The notes beneath the pieces are model-generated. The model was not told the origin of the DNA. It saw only the letters and a list, made by a program, of their open reading frames with translations, and did no database searches. A DNA stretch of 64,000 bases from AP-15 sp963788085 (lineage in GTDB: Bacteria > Pseudomonadota > Alphaproteobacteria > ATCC43930 > CGMCC-115725): NCBI GenBank assembly GCA_963788085.1, contig CAWBFS010000015.1, positions 235,058 to 299,057 of the forward strand. Direction: 5' to 3'. Below are positions 1 to 8,862 of this stretch, one piece after another; position 1 is the stretch's first letter, and each line of letters starts with the position of its first letter. Made by a program: the position numbers and the translations under genes.

Positions 1-214
1 CGGCAGCTACTGGGGCCCCGCCGCTCAGCATTGCGATTTGCCTCGAAAAGCGAATGCGTAGATGTCAAAGGCTCAAAAGATGAGCACTCGGTTGGCCCGC
101 CGCCGCGTTCGTGTTACGAAAATGGGCTCGGCGTGAAAGATGCTCCCCGAGCGGCGGAATACACTGCGCTCTTCCGCCCCACACTGTTCCGGGTATGACA
201 GACGGGGAAGGCAA

Positions 215-1582
215 ATGTCTGACACCGTGAAATATCTGCTCGATGAGAGCCGGCTGCCGAGGGAGTGGTACAATATCGTGGCCGATCTGCCGCGTCCGCC
301 GGACCCGGTGCTGCACCCCGGCACCTTGCAGCCGGTCGGGCCCGCGGATCTGGAGCCGCTGTTCCCGATGGCGCTGATCGCGCAGGAAGTGGCGACGGAG
401 CGGACGATCGAAATTCCCGAGCCGGTCCGCGAGATCTACCGGCTTTGGCGCCCCTCGCCGCTTTATCGCGCCCACCGGCTGGAGAGCGCGCTCGATACTC
501 CGGCGAAGATCTACTACAAATACGAGGGCGTCAGCCCGGCCGGCAGCCACAAGCCGAACACCGCCGTGGCGCAGGCCTTCTACAACAAGGAGGCTGGCGT
601 CAAACGGCTCACGACCGAGACCGGCGCCGGGCAGTGGGGTTCGGCGCTGGCCTTTGCCGGCGCCCTGTTCGGGCTCGAGGTGCGCGTCTACATGGTGCGC
701 GTCAGTTTCGACCAGAAGCCCTACCGCAAGGCGCTGATGGAAGCTTGGGGCGCACAGTGCGTTGCCAGCCCCAGCGACGAGACAAATGCCGGGCGGCAGA
801 TCCTGGCGGAACATCCGAATTCGCCGGGCAGCCTGGGGATCGCCATCAGCGAGGCGGTCGAGGTCGCCGCGCAGCACGCCGACACCAAATATGCCCTCGG
901 CAGCGTGCTCAACCATGTGTTGCTGCACCAGACCGTCATCGGCCAGGAGGCGATGGCGCAGCTCGAGATGGCCGGCGACTATCCCGACATCATCGTCGGC
1001 TGCACCGGCGGCGGCAGCAATTTCGCCGGCATCGCCTTTCCGTTTATCGGCGCGGGCCTGCGTGGCGCCCCCAAGCCGCGCGTCATCGCCTGCGAGCCCT
1101 CTGCCTGCCCGAGCCTGACGCGCGGCAAATACGCCTATGATTTTGGCGACACCGGGCATCTGACGCCGCTTGTAAAGATGCACACGCTCGGCTCGACCTT
1201 TGTGCCGCCGGGCTTCCACGCCGGTGGGCTGCGGTACCATGGGATGGCCCCGCTGGTCAGCCTCCTGCAGGAACTCGGGCTCATCCAATCCCGCGCCTAT
1301 GCGCAATCCAGCTGCTTCGAGGCCGGCATCCAGTTTGCGCGCACCGAGGGCATCCTGCCGGCGCCGGAAGCCAACCATGCGGTGCGCGGGGCGATCGACG
1401 AGGCGCTGCGCTGTAAGTCGGAGGGTGTCTCGCGTACGATCCTGTTCAACCTTTGCGGTCACGGCCACTTTGACATGCAGGCCTATATCGATTTCCAGGC
1501 TGGCAAGCTCGAGGACCGTTCCTACGACGAGGCCCAGCTCGATGCCGCGTTCGCCAATCTGCCGCGGGTGGCCGCCGAGTAG
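215..1582 (+). CDS. trpB2: TrpB2-type tryptophan synthase beta-like PLP enzyme
   Basis: Fold-type II PLP enzyme of 455 residues that would condense indole with serine to give tryptophan. The length and the N-terminal extension before the core fit the TrpB2 class rather than classical TrpB (about 400 aa). The PLP lysine is in SHKPN (residues 111-115) and the phosphate-binding loop is GGGSN (265-269). I start at 215 because a GGGGAAGG ribosome site lies just upstream and the family begins with this kind of sequence; the open frame reaches back to 140 with unrelated residues. No trpA is nearby, so it probably acts alone, perhaps as an indole-scavenging or serine-deaminase-like enzyme. It lies 130 bp upstream of rpsM on the same strand, where adk is the more usual neighbour in this class. 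Confidence 0.9.
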   Translation: MSDTVKYLLDESRLPREWYNIVADLPRPPDPVLHPGTLQPVGPADLEPLFPMALIAQEVATERTIEIPEPVREIYRLWRPSPLYRAHRLESALDTPAKIYYKYEGVSPAGSHKPNTAVAQAFYNKEAGVKRLTTETGAGQWGSALAFAGALFGLEVRVYMVRVSFDQKPYRKALMEAWGAQCVASPSDETNAGRQILAEHPNSPGSLGIAISEAVEVAAQHADTKYALGSVLNHVLLHQTVIGQEAMAQLEMAGDYPDIIVGCTGGGSNFAGIAFPFIGAGLRGAPKPRVIACEPSACPSLTRGKYAYDFGDTGHLTPLVKMHTLGSTFVPPGFHAGGLRYHGMAPLVSLLQELGLIQSRAYAQSSCFEAGIQFARTEGILPAPEANHAVRGAIDEALRCKSEGVSRTILFNLCGHGHFDMQAYIDFQAGKLEDRSYDEAQLDAAFANLPRVAAE

Positions 1583-1712
1583 AGGCTCTCGGGCGTTCCC
1601 ACGACGCTGCGCTGCGGTTGGGGGGTTGACGCGACGGGCGCGATGCTTATACTGCCCGCCCTTGCGAAAGTGCGAAGCAGCCCACATCTTTGTTCTTTGA
1701 GGAGAAGCGCGA

Positions 1713-2081
1713 GTGGCGCGGATCGCTGGCGTCAACATTCCTAATCAAAAGCGGGTCCCGATCGGGCTGACCTACATTCACGGCATCGGGCGGACCAAGG
1801 CTCTCCAAATCTGCGGCCGGGTCGGCATCCCGATCGAGCGGCGCGTGCACGAGATGACCGATGACGAGGTCTTGCGCGTCCGCGAGCTGATCGACCGCGA
1901 ATACACCGTCGAGGGCGACCTCCGGCGGCAGGTTGCGATGAACATCAAGCGGTTGATGGATCTCGGCTGCTACCGCGGACTGCGTCACCGCAAGGGACTG
2001 CCGGTGCGGGGCCAGCGCACCCATACGAACGCGCGGACACGCAAGGGTCCGGCCCGGCCGATCGCCGGCAAGAAGAAATAA
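1713..2081 (+). CDS. rpsM: 30S ribosomal protein S13
   Basis: S13 sits in the head of the 30S subunit, contacts the P-site tRNA and forms bridges to the 50S. The 122-residue protein begins MARIAGVNIPNQKR, has the helix-hairpin stretch YIHGIGRTKA and ends in the basic tail rich in Arg and Lys (GQRTHTNARTRKG). The start is GTG, chosen because GGAG lies 8-12 bases before it and the N-terminus matches the family exactly. First gene here of the S13-S11-RpoA-L17 operon; the rest of the ribosomal protein clusters are outside the window. Confidence 0.98.
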   Translation: MARIAGVNIPNQKRVPIGLTYIHGIGRTKALQICGRVGIPIERRVHEMTDDEVLRVRELIDREYTVEGDLRRQVAMNIKRLMDLGCYRGLRHRKGLPVRGQRTHTNARTRKGPARPIAGKKK

Positions 2082-2127
2082 CGGCCCAGCTCGAACTAAC
2101 CTCGAACCAACCGGCGGAAAGGAATAC

Positions 2128-2526
2128 ATGGCGAGAACGGCGGCAGCGGCGCCGCGGCTGCGCAGGCGCGAACGAAAGAACATCACATCGGGCACGGCCC
2201 ATGTGAACGCCACGTTCAACAACACGATGATCACGATCACGGATGCCCAGGGCAATACGATCGCGTGGTCCTCGTCGGGCAGCCAGGGTTTCAAAGGTTC
2301 GCGAAAATCGACCCCTTACGCCGCGCAGGTGGCTGCCGAGGACGCCGGACGCAAGGCCATGGAGCACGGCATGCGCACCCTCGACATCGAGGTCAAGGGA
2401 CCCGGTTCCGGGCGCGAATCCGCATTGCGTGCGCTACAGGCGGTCGGCTTTGCGGTCACCTCGATTCGCGACGTAACGCCGATCCCCCATAATGGCTGTC
2501 GTCCGCCCAAGCGGCGTCGAGTCTGA
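2128..2526 (+). CDS. rpsK: 30S ribosomal protein S11
   Basis: S11 lies on the 30S platform and helps form the mRNA exit channel. The protein has 132 residues with the family core GTAHVNATFNNTMITITD, SSGSQGFKGSRKSTPYAAQ and the C-terminal signature DVTPIPHNGCRPPKRRRV. ATG start preceded by GGAAAGGAA. It follows rpsM by 46 bp and rpoA follows by 118 bp. rpsD, which lies between rpsK and rpoA in enterobacteria, is absent here, as is normal in alphaproteobacteria. Confidence 0.98.
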   Translation: MARTAAAAPRLRRRERKNITSGTAHVNATFNNTMITITDAQGNTIAWSSSGSQGFKGSRKSTPYAAQVAAEDAGRKAMEHGMRTLDIEVKGPGSGRESALRALQAVGFAVTSIRDVTPIPHNGCRPPKRRRV

Positions 2527-2644
2527 CGCGAGAAGCCTGCCCGGCGACTGGGGCGGGCCTGTCGAGAAAACGCCGGACGCTCTTTAGCGGCCGCCCGGCT
2601 GATGCTGCGGATGGAAATCCGCATTAAATGACCGAGGTACGACT

Positions 2645-3661
2645 GTGCTTCAAAGAAATTGGCAAACACTGATTAAACCGAAACAGCTGTCGGTTGAGCC
2701 GGGCGACGACCCCAAGCGGGTTGCCACAGTCGTCGCCGAGCCGCTGGAACGCGGGTTCGGTCTGACATTGGGAAATGCGCTGCGGCGTGTGCTGATGTCG
2801 TCGCTCCAGGGTGCGGCGGTCACTTCGATGCAGATCGAGGGAGTACTGCACGAATTTTCTTCGCTCCCTGGCGTGCTCGAGGACGTGACCGACATCGTCC
2901 TCAACGTCAAGAGCATCGATTTGCGGATGTATGGCGAGGGTCCCAAGCGCATGCGGCTGCGTGCCAACGGACCCGGCGAAGTCCGCGCCGGCGCGATCGA
3001 GACGGGCCATGATATCGACATCATGAACCCCGAACTCGTGATCTGCACGCTCGACAGCGGTATCCGAATTGCGATGGAGCTCAACGTCGAGAACGGCAAG
3101 GGTTATGTCCCGGCGACGCAAAACCGGCCCGAGGACGCGCCGATCGGCCTGATCCCGGTCGATGCGCTGTTCAGCCCGGTGCGCAAGGTATCGTACCGGG
3201 TCGAGAACACCCGCGTGGGTCAGGTCACGGATTACGACCGGCTTGCTCTCAGGGTCGAGACCAACGGCGCGGTAACCCCCGAGGACGCGGTCGCTCTCGC
3301 TGCCCGCATCCTGCAGGATCAGCTGCAGCTCTTCATCAATTTCGAGGAGCCCCGACATCCTTCGGAGGATGTCCGCCCGAGCGAGCTGCCGTTCAACAAG
3401 AACCTGCTGCGCAAGGTCGACGAGCTGGAGCTTTCGGTGCGCTCGGCCAATTGCCTGAAGAACGACAACATCGTCTATATCGGCGACCTCGTTCAAAAGT
3501 CCGAAGCCGAGATGCTGCGGACCCCGAATTTCGGGCGCAAGTCACTGAACGAGATCAAGGAGGTGTTGGCTCAGATGGGGCTCCATCTCGGCATGGAGAT
3601 CCCGAACTGGCCGCCCGAGAACATCGAGGAATTGGCTAAGCGCCTCGACGAGCCCTATTGA
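2645..3661 (+). CDS. rpoA: DNA-directed RNA polymerase alpha subunit
   Basis: The alpha subunit nucleates RNA polymerase assembly and its C-terminal domain contacts promoters and activators. The 338-residue protein has the N-terminal dimerisation domain (about residues 10-235, with GFGLTLGNALRRVLMSSL) and the helix-hairpin-helix C-terminal domain (about 250-325, with NCLKNDNIVYIGDLVQKSEAEMLRTPNFGRKSLNEIKE). The start is GTG at 2645; translation from there gives the usual MLQRNWQTLIKPKQ. Downstream rplQ follows by 13 bp, so the two are co-transcribed. Confidence 0.98.
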   Translation: MLQRNWQTLIKPKQLSVEPGDDPKRVATVVAEPLERGFGLTLGNALRRVLMSSLQGAAVTSMQIEGVLHEFSSLPGVLEDVTDIVLNVKSIDLRMYGEGPKRMRLRANGPGEVRAGAIETGHDIDIMNPELVICTLDSGIRIAMELNVENGKGYVPATQNRPEDAPIGLIPVDALFSPVRKVSYRVENTRVGQVTDYDRLALRVETNGAVTPEDAVALAARILQDQLQLFINFEEPRHPSEDVRPSELPFNKNLLRKVDELELSVRSANCLKNDNIVYIGDLVQKSEAEMLRTPNFGRKSLNEIKEVLAQMGLHLGMEIPNWPPENIEELAKRLDEPY

Positions 3662-3674
3662 GGATCAAGATCCG

Positions 3675-4100
3675 ATGCGCCATCGCCTCCACGGCCGCGG
3701 CTTCAGCCGCAAATCCGCCCATCGCAAGGCGATGTTCGAGAACCTCGCGGCGGCCCTGATCAAGCACGAGCAGATCAAGACGACCCTGCCCAAAGCCAAG
3801 GATCTGCGCCCGATCGTCGAGCGGCTGATCACCCTCGGCAAACATGGCGGTCTCGCCAACCGCCGCCGGGCCATCGCTGCGCTGCAGGATTCGGGCTTGG
3901 CGGACAAGCTGCTGACGACCCTGGCCGAGCGCTACGCGAACCGTCCCGGCGGCTACACCCGCATCATCAAGGCGGGCTACCGCTATGGCGACAACGCTGC
4001 GATGGCGGTCATCGAGTTCGTCGACCGCGACCCCGAAGCCAAGGGCAAGGATTCCGGCCCGACCGGAACCGAGGGCGAAGCCGAAGCGGAAGCGGCGTAG
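3675..4100 (+). CDS. rplQ: 50S ribosomal protein L17
   Basis: L17 lies near the peptide exit tunnel of the 50S subunit. The protein has 141 residues; it starts MRHRLHGRGFSRKSAHRKAMFENLA and continues with KTTLPKAKDLRPIVERLITL, the diagnostic L17 block. The last 20 residues are an acidic, low-complexity tail (EGEAEAEAA), a common variable extension in alphaproteobacteria. It closes the alpha operon, with a hairpin directly after the stop codon. Confidence 0.98.
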   Translation: MRHRLHGRGFSRKSAHRKAMFENLAAALIKHEQIKTTLPKAKDLRPIVERLITLGKHGGLANRRRAIAALQDSGLADKLLTTLAERYANRPGGYTRIIKAGYRYGDNAAMAVIEFVDRDPEAKGKDSGPTGTEGEAEAEAA

Positions 4101-4127
4101 GGCGGAAAAGCGCGGCGCATTTCCGCC
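4101..4127 (+). terminator. hairpin after rplQ, possible operon terminator
   Basis: Perfect 8-bp inverted repeat, ggcggaaa (4101-4108) and tttccgcc (4120-4127), starting right after the rplQ stop codon. There is no T run after it, so it may be a weak or Rho-assisted terminator, or a 3' mRNA stabiliser. Confidence 0.4.
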
Positions 4128-4196
4128 GCGTGCGGCATCGACGCCATCGCGGAAATGGCGGAATACGCTTGCGTCTCTCCACCCCACGCCCCTGGT

Positions 4197-4289
4197 GTCA
4201 TTGCGAGGCGCGCCCTTGCGCGACGAAGCAATCTCGACGTGACGTGCGGCTTAACGGGGCGAGATTGCTTCGCTGCCGCTCGCAATGAC
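4197..4289. repeat. intergenic palindromic repeat (REP-like)
   Basis: Large imperfect palindrome. Outer arms gtcattgcgag (4197-4207) and ctcgcaatgac (4279-4289) are exact complements, and inner arms cgaagcaatctcg (4223-4235) and cgagattgcttcg (4260-4272) also pair. This is the widely dispersed 'cattgcgag...gaagcaatct' type of intergenic repeat. It lies between the rplQ operon and the convergent antitoxin gene, where it could fold into a long hairpin. Confidence 0.7.
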
Positions 4290-4362
4290 GATTTGAGACG
4301 GGGAAATCCTGCTCTATGCTGCTAGACGCAGCTTTGCGTCCACAGTTTGGCGCCGTCCGTCG

Positions 4363-4575
4363 TTAGTTGGACGGCGGCCACCCGTGGCCGAGATACCGAC
4401 GCGGCGCTGCTGTCAGATCAGGCTGACTTCCCCCCAACCGCGCCAGCCGGCGTGCGCTCTCGCGTTCGATCAACGCTCTGAGCCCCTCGCAGACCAAGGC
4501 GGATTCTTCGCGCAGGCCGGTGTAGGTCTGTGCTCTCTTCACCAACTCATCGTCGAGCGTGACGGTTATACGCAT
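4363..4575 (-). CDS. VapB-like type II antitoxin without toxin partner
   Basis: A 70-residue protein beginning MRITVTLDDELVKRAQTYTGL, the N-terminal pattern of VapB-type (DUF2191 family) antitoxins that bind their own promoter and neutralise a PIN-domain VapC RNase. I use the ATG at 4575 since the residues encoded upstream of it do not fit the family. A VapC gene would be expected directly downstream (lower coordinates), but the 262 bp up to rplQ hold no PIN-domain reading frame, only the palindromic repeat. It is therefore an orphan or the remnant of a lost pair. Confidence 0.65.
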   Translation of the reverse strand: MRITVTLDDELVKRAQTYTGLREESALVCEGLRALIERESARRLARLGGSQPDLTAAPRRYLGHGWPPSN

Positions 4576-4731
4576 TCGCCATCCTTTCGACCCAATCGGC
4601 ATCATCGCTGGCATCGTTTGATGCCCTTTTCAATGCCGATGCCATGCGCGAGAAGCAGACACCTGTAGATTTGCTACAAGAACAGGTGGGCTCCGGGACT
4701 AGGATGGCCGAAACCGAAGAGGGGGCGCGAG

Positions 4732-5817
4732 ATGCTATTCAAATGCCTGCCGCCTGGAGCGGAGATTCCGGGGCGTTTTCCGGGGCCCGCTCATGCCCGT
4801 GGCAAATGGTTCACCGTCGACATTCATTGTCATGTGCTGACGCCGAAGGCCGCGGAAATGGTCGCGGGTCACGCGGCTGCGACGCGGCATCCGCGGGAGG
4901 AATTCGCCAACGCGCGCACCCGCCAAGTCAACCGCGAGCAGGCGGAGCGCACCCGCATCCAATTCACGTCGGTCGAAAAGCGGCTCGCCGACATGGACCG
5001 GATGGGGATCGACATCCAGGCGATCTCGCCTTCGCCGAACCAGACCTATTACGGCGCCGACCCCGATCTCGGGATCGCTACCGCGCGCGTCGTCAACGAC
5101 AATCTCGCGGATATTGTCGGCCGTCATCCCGACCGCTTTACAGCGCTCGGCACAGTGCCGTTCCAGGCGCCCGAGCTAGCGGTGACCGAGCTCGACCGCA
5201 TTCATAACGCGCTCGGCTTTCGCGGCATCGAGATCGCGACCAACGTCGCCGGCGAGGATTTCTCGGCCGAGCGGTTCCGCAAAATCTTCGCCCGCATCGA
5301 GGAACTCGGGCTCCTCATTTTCATGCATCCGACGGGATTTCCCGAGGCGCGGCGGTTTGCCGACCATTACCTGGTCAATGTGATCGGCAACCCGCTCGAT
5401 ACGACCGTCGCGGTCCATCACCTTATCTTTGGCGGCGTGCTTCACGATCACCCCAACCTGAAGCTCGTGATCGCGCATGGCGGCGGCTATCTGCCGGCCT
5501 ATTCCGGCCGCATCGACCATGCCGCGGCGGCGCGGCCCGATTGCTGCGAGAAGATAAACCGGATGCCGACGACTTATCTGAAGCGGCTCTATTTCGACAC
5601 GATCGTCTACACGCACCACCAGCTCGAATATCTGGTCGAGCAATACGGCGCCGATCATGTGCTGATGGGCACCGACTACCCCGCCGATATGGGGGAGGTG
5701 GACCCGATCGGCTTCATCGAAGGTGCCCGCGCGCTCGACGACAACGAGCGCCGGGCGATCCTCGGCGGCAATGCCGCACGGCTGTTGGGCATCGAGATCC
5801 CGAGGAGGCCGCAATGA
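4732..5817 (+). CDS. amidohydrolase-2 family (ACMSD-like) metal enzyme
   Basis: A 361-residue TIM-barrel protein of the amidohydrolase-2 family, which includes non-oxidative decarboxylases of aromatic acids (ACMSD, gamma-resorcylate decarboxylase) and hydrolases. Visible metal and catalytic motifs are DIHCHV (HxH) near residue 30, the HPTG block near 200, AHGGGYLPAY near 245, and GTDYPADMG near 308 for the distal Asp. It starts at the ATG after GAGGGGGCGCGAG. Its stop overlaps the start of a second, related gene (ATGA), so the two form a tandem duplication read as one operon. The substrate cannot be told from sequence; an aromatic or ring-cleavage acid is plausible given the rest of the window. 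Confidence 0.85.
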   Translation: MLFKCLPPGAEIPGRFPGPAHARGKWFTVDIHCHVLTPKAAEMVAGHAAATRHPREEFANARTRQVNREQAERTRIQFTSVEKRLADMDRMGIDIQAISPSPNQTYYGADPDLGIATARVVNDNLADIVGRHPDRFTALGTVPFQAPELAVTELDRIHNALGFRGIEIATNVAGEDFSAERFRKIFARIEELGLLIFMHPTGFPEARRFADHYLVNVIGNPLDTTVAVHHLIFGGVLHDHPNLKLVIAHGGGYLPAYSGRIDHAAAARPDCCEKINRMPTTYLKRLYFDTIVYTHHQLEYLVEQYGADHVLMGTDYPADMGEVDPIGFIEGARALDDNERRAILGGNAARLLGIEIPRRPQ

Positions 5818-6926
5818 GCCGCGCCGGAGAGGACATCCTCTTCAAATGCCTGCCGCCGGGAACGGAGCCGTTCGCCGGCCGGTTTCCGGGCCCCGCCCAT
5901 GCCCGCGGCAAATGGTTCGCGATCGACATCCACTGCCATGTCCGCTGCGAGAAGGCGGCGGCGATGGTCGAAGGCAATTCCGATGTCTCGCGGTGGTTTC
6001 TCGAAACCTCGGCCAATGCGCGCAGCCGCGAGATCAATCGGCAAAACGGCGTGAGGACCGACGGCTCAGGGCTCTTCGCCCGAGAAACGGATCGAGGACA
6101 TGGACCGGATGGGGATCGACATCCAGGCGATCTCGCCGGCGCCGCGCCAGACCTATTACGGCGCCGACCCCGATCTCGGCCTCGAGGCGTCGCGCGCCGT
6201 CAACGATTTCATCGCCGATATCTGCGGCCGCTACCCGGACCGCTTCGTCGGTCTCGGCACGGTGCCGTTCCAGGCGCCCGAGCTGGCGCTCGCAGAGCTC
6301 GACCGACTGCACAAATCGCTGGGCTTCCGCGGCATCGAGATCATGACCCATGTCGCCGGTGATGATTTGTCGGCCGACCGCTTCCGCAAGATCTTCGCGC
6401 GCTGCGAGGAATTGGGCCTCGTCGTCTTCATGCATCCGGACGGGTTTACCGAAGCGCGGCGGCTCGCCGACCATTACTTCAACAACGTGATCGGCAATCC
6501 GCTCGACTCGACGGTGGCTCTGCATCATCTGATCTTTGGCGGCGTGCTCGCCGACAATCCAAACCTAAAGCTGGTCGTCGCTCATGGCGGCGGGTTTCTG
6601 CCGGCCTATCCGGGCCGCATCGACCATGCCGCCGTCGGCGCGTCCGGATTGCTGCGAGCGCATCCACCGGATGCCGACGCACCTATCTGAAGCGGGTCTA
6701 TTTCGACGCGCTCGTCTACACCCATCACCAGCTCGAATACCTGGTCGAGGAATACGGCGCCGACCACATCCTGATGGGCACCGATTATCCCGCCGATATG
6801 GGCGAGGTCGATCCGATCGGCATGATCGAAGGCACGCCGGGCCTCGACGATGTCGAGCGCCGCGCGATCCTCGGCCGCAATGCCGCAAGGCTGCTCAACC
6901 TCGAAATCCCGGCGGCCTCGCGCTAG
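5814..6926 (+). pseudogene. second amidohydrolase-2 paralogue, three frameshifts
   Basis: Diverged tandem copy of the preceding gene: same MLFKCLPPG-like start (ILFKCLPPGTEPFAGRFPGPAHARGKW), DIHCHV, AHGGGFLPAY and GTDYPADMG. The ATG overlaps the upstream stop codon. Compared with the intact copy, the reading frame changes near 6065-6080, again near 6636-6650 (one extra base) and near 6676 (one extra base); after the third change the original frame returns and the gene closes at TAG 6924-6926. The copies differ throughout, so this is not an assembly duplicate. Each segment stays conserved, so the damage is either very recent or sequencing error. Confidence 0.8.
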
Positions 6927-6938
6927 GATGATCGCGCG

Positions 6939-7316
6939 ATGGCGATCATGCTGGCCAAAACCTACCAGGCTCTCAAGGCAGCCGGGGCGCCCGAAGCCGA
7001 CGCCATCGCCGCTGCCGAGGAATTGGCCGCCTACGAAAATCGTCTTGGCGGTATCGAAAATCGGCTAGCAGCCGTCGAAGGGCGTCTCGACCACGTGGAA
7101 AGCCGGCTTGACCGCGTGGAAAACCGGCTTGACCACATCGAAGACCGGCTTTCGGCGGTCGAGACTAGAGTCGCTGCGCTGGCTGGTGAAATCGCTGCTC
7201 TGGCTGGTGAAATCGCTGGCATGACCGGGAAGATCAACGTGCTGACCTGGGCAGTCGGCATCAACGCAGCGGCGACGATCGCAATTCTGGGTATGTTGTT
7301 GAGGGGCCACGGGTGA
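6939..7316 (+). CDS. coiled-coil protein with C-terminal membrane anchor
   Basis: A 125-residue protein of unknown function. Residues about 33-92 form a regular heptad series: RLDHVES, RLDRVEN, RLDHIED, RLSAVET, RVAALAG, EIAALAG, EIAGMTG, so an extended coiled coil is very likely. The last 30 residues contain one hydrophobic segment (AVGINAAATIAILGMLL) that would anchor the protein in the membrane with the coil on one side. Similar architecture is seen in DUF1640-like proteins, but I do not claim membership. It lies 12 bp after the broken amidohydrolase and 25 bp before the Tat-type one, so it is probably in the same transcript. Confidence 0.7.
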   Translation: MAIMLAKTYQALKAAGAPEADAIAAAEELAAYENRLGGIENRLAAVEGRLDHVESRLDRVENRLDHIEDRLSAVETRVAALAGEIAALAGEIAGMTGKINVLTWAVGINAAATIAILGMLLRGHG

Positions 7317-7341
7317 TTACCATGATACGGCGGAGGCGCAG

Positions 7342-8840
7342 ATGAAATTTCTGACTGACGAGCAGCTGCGGGAATTGCAGCCGGCCGAAACATCGTCGTT
7401 CCCGTCGCCGGTGCCGACGCAGATCGTGTCGAGCGACGAATACATGCCGGTGCCGCAGACCGAGAAGCAGCGCGAGGTCGAAGCGCGGCTCAAGGAGTTG
7501 AGCGACCGGCTCGCCCGGCGGCAGGGGCTGTCGCGGCGGCGGTTCTTTCAGACCGCCTCCGGCATGGCCGCCTCGTTCCTGGTCATGAACCAGGTCTTCG
7601 GCCGCCTATTCGAGGTCAGCGAGGCGGAGGCGGCGACGCCGGATATGGCGGCCGAGCGCGCCGACGCCTTGTCGACAGCAATTCATCATCGACGGCCACA
7701 CCCATTTCCTGCGCGACGACACGCGGCTGATGGGCTTCATCAAGGCGCGCGAGGCGGTCGGCAAGGCCGGCTGGAACAAGGAGATCGGCGACAAGGAACA
7801 GACCATCGACGATCTCAAATACGCCAACTACGTCAAAGAAATTTACATGGACAGCGACACCAAGGTGGCGCTGCTGTCGAACTCGCCGTCGGAGGTGCCC
7901 GAGGACTGGTTCATCCCGCAGGAGCAGGTGTTCAAGACCCGCGAGCAGGTCAACAAGGAGGCCGGCTCGCGGCGGATGATGGCGCATTTCACGATCACCC
8001 CGGGCTGGCCCGGCTGGCTCGACCAGGTCGACAAGGCGATCGAGAGTCTACAAGCCCGATTCGTGGAAGGGCTACACCGTCGGCGACAACACCCACAAGG
8101 AGCTCGCCAACTACCCCTACCACCTCGACGACGAGAAGCTGATGTACCCCTTCTACGAGAAGGCGGTGAAATCGGGCATCCGGAACGTCTGCATCCACAA
8201 GGGTCTGTTCGCGCCCGCCGTCGAGGAAAAATTCCCGCGGCTGCGGCCCTATGCCGATGTCAGCGATGTCGGCAAGGCGGCCAAGGACTGGCCGCAGCTC
8301 AATTTCCTGATCTACCACTCGGGCTATCGCTGGATCGGCGCCACCCCGGCCGAGGGCATGGCGGAATTCGACAAGACCGGCCGCAGCTCATGGACCAGCG
8401 ACCTCGCCGAGATCCCCGAGAAATACGGCGTCACCAACGTCTACGGCGATTTGGGGCAGCTTTTCGCCTGGACCGCGGTCGCCGAGCCGCGCCTCGCGGC
8501 GGCACTGATGGGCATGCTGGTCAAGGGGCTCGGCGCCGACCATGTGCTGTGGGGCACCGACGCGGTGTGGACCGGCGCGCCGCAATGGCAGATCGAGGGG
8601 CTGCGCCGCCTCGAAATCCCGGAGGAGATGCAAAAGAGATACGGCTTCAAGCCGCTGGGTCCGGCCGACGGCCCGGTCAAGAACGCGATCTTCGCCGAGA
8701 ACACGGTGCGCCTCTATAATTTCGACAAGCACGCCGAACTCGCCAAGCCCGACCGCTTTGCCGAGATCAAGGCCGATTATGTCAAGAACGGCCCCGGGCG
8801 CAGCAACCTGCGCTACGGCTGGGTCCGCAACGCGGTCTGA
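7342..8840 (+). pseudogene. Tat-signal amidohydrolase-2 protein, two frameshifts
   Basis: A third amidohydrolase-2 gene. The N-terminus has about 55 cytoplasmic residues, then a twin-arginine signal (LSRRRFFQTASGMAASFLVM), so the enzyme would be exported folded. The barrel follows: DGHTHF (HxH), YHSGYRW, and GTDAVWTGAPQWQ for the distal Asp. The frame shifts near 7675-7685, where the HxH motif begins, and again near 8045, after DKAIES. The three pieces together give about 499 residues with no missing domain. Ends at 8840 with VRNAV. The HiPIP gene follows directly, hinting at a shared periplasmic role. Confidence 0.8.
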
Positions 8841-8862
8841 ACGCGGCCTGTCAGGGCGGCGT

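Noticed and set aside
65..1738. Long minus-strand open frame opposite trpB2 and rpsM
   Set aside because: Arg/Gly/Ala-rich translation without family features; it is an antisense shadow of the well-supported TrpB2 gene.
7030..7170. Near-identical direct DNA repeats considered as a tandem repeat or CRISPR-like array
   Set aside because: They keep a 21-bp period in frame and encode coiled-coil heptads; there are no spacers or separate repeat units.
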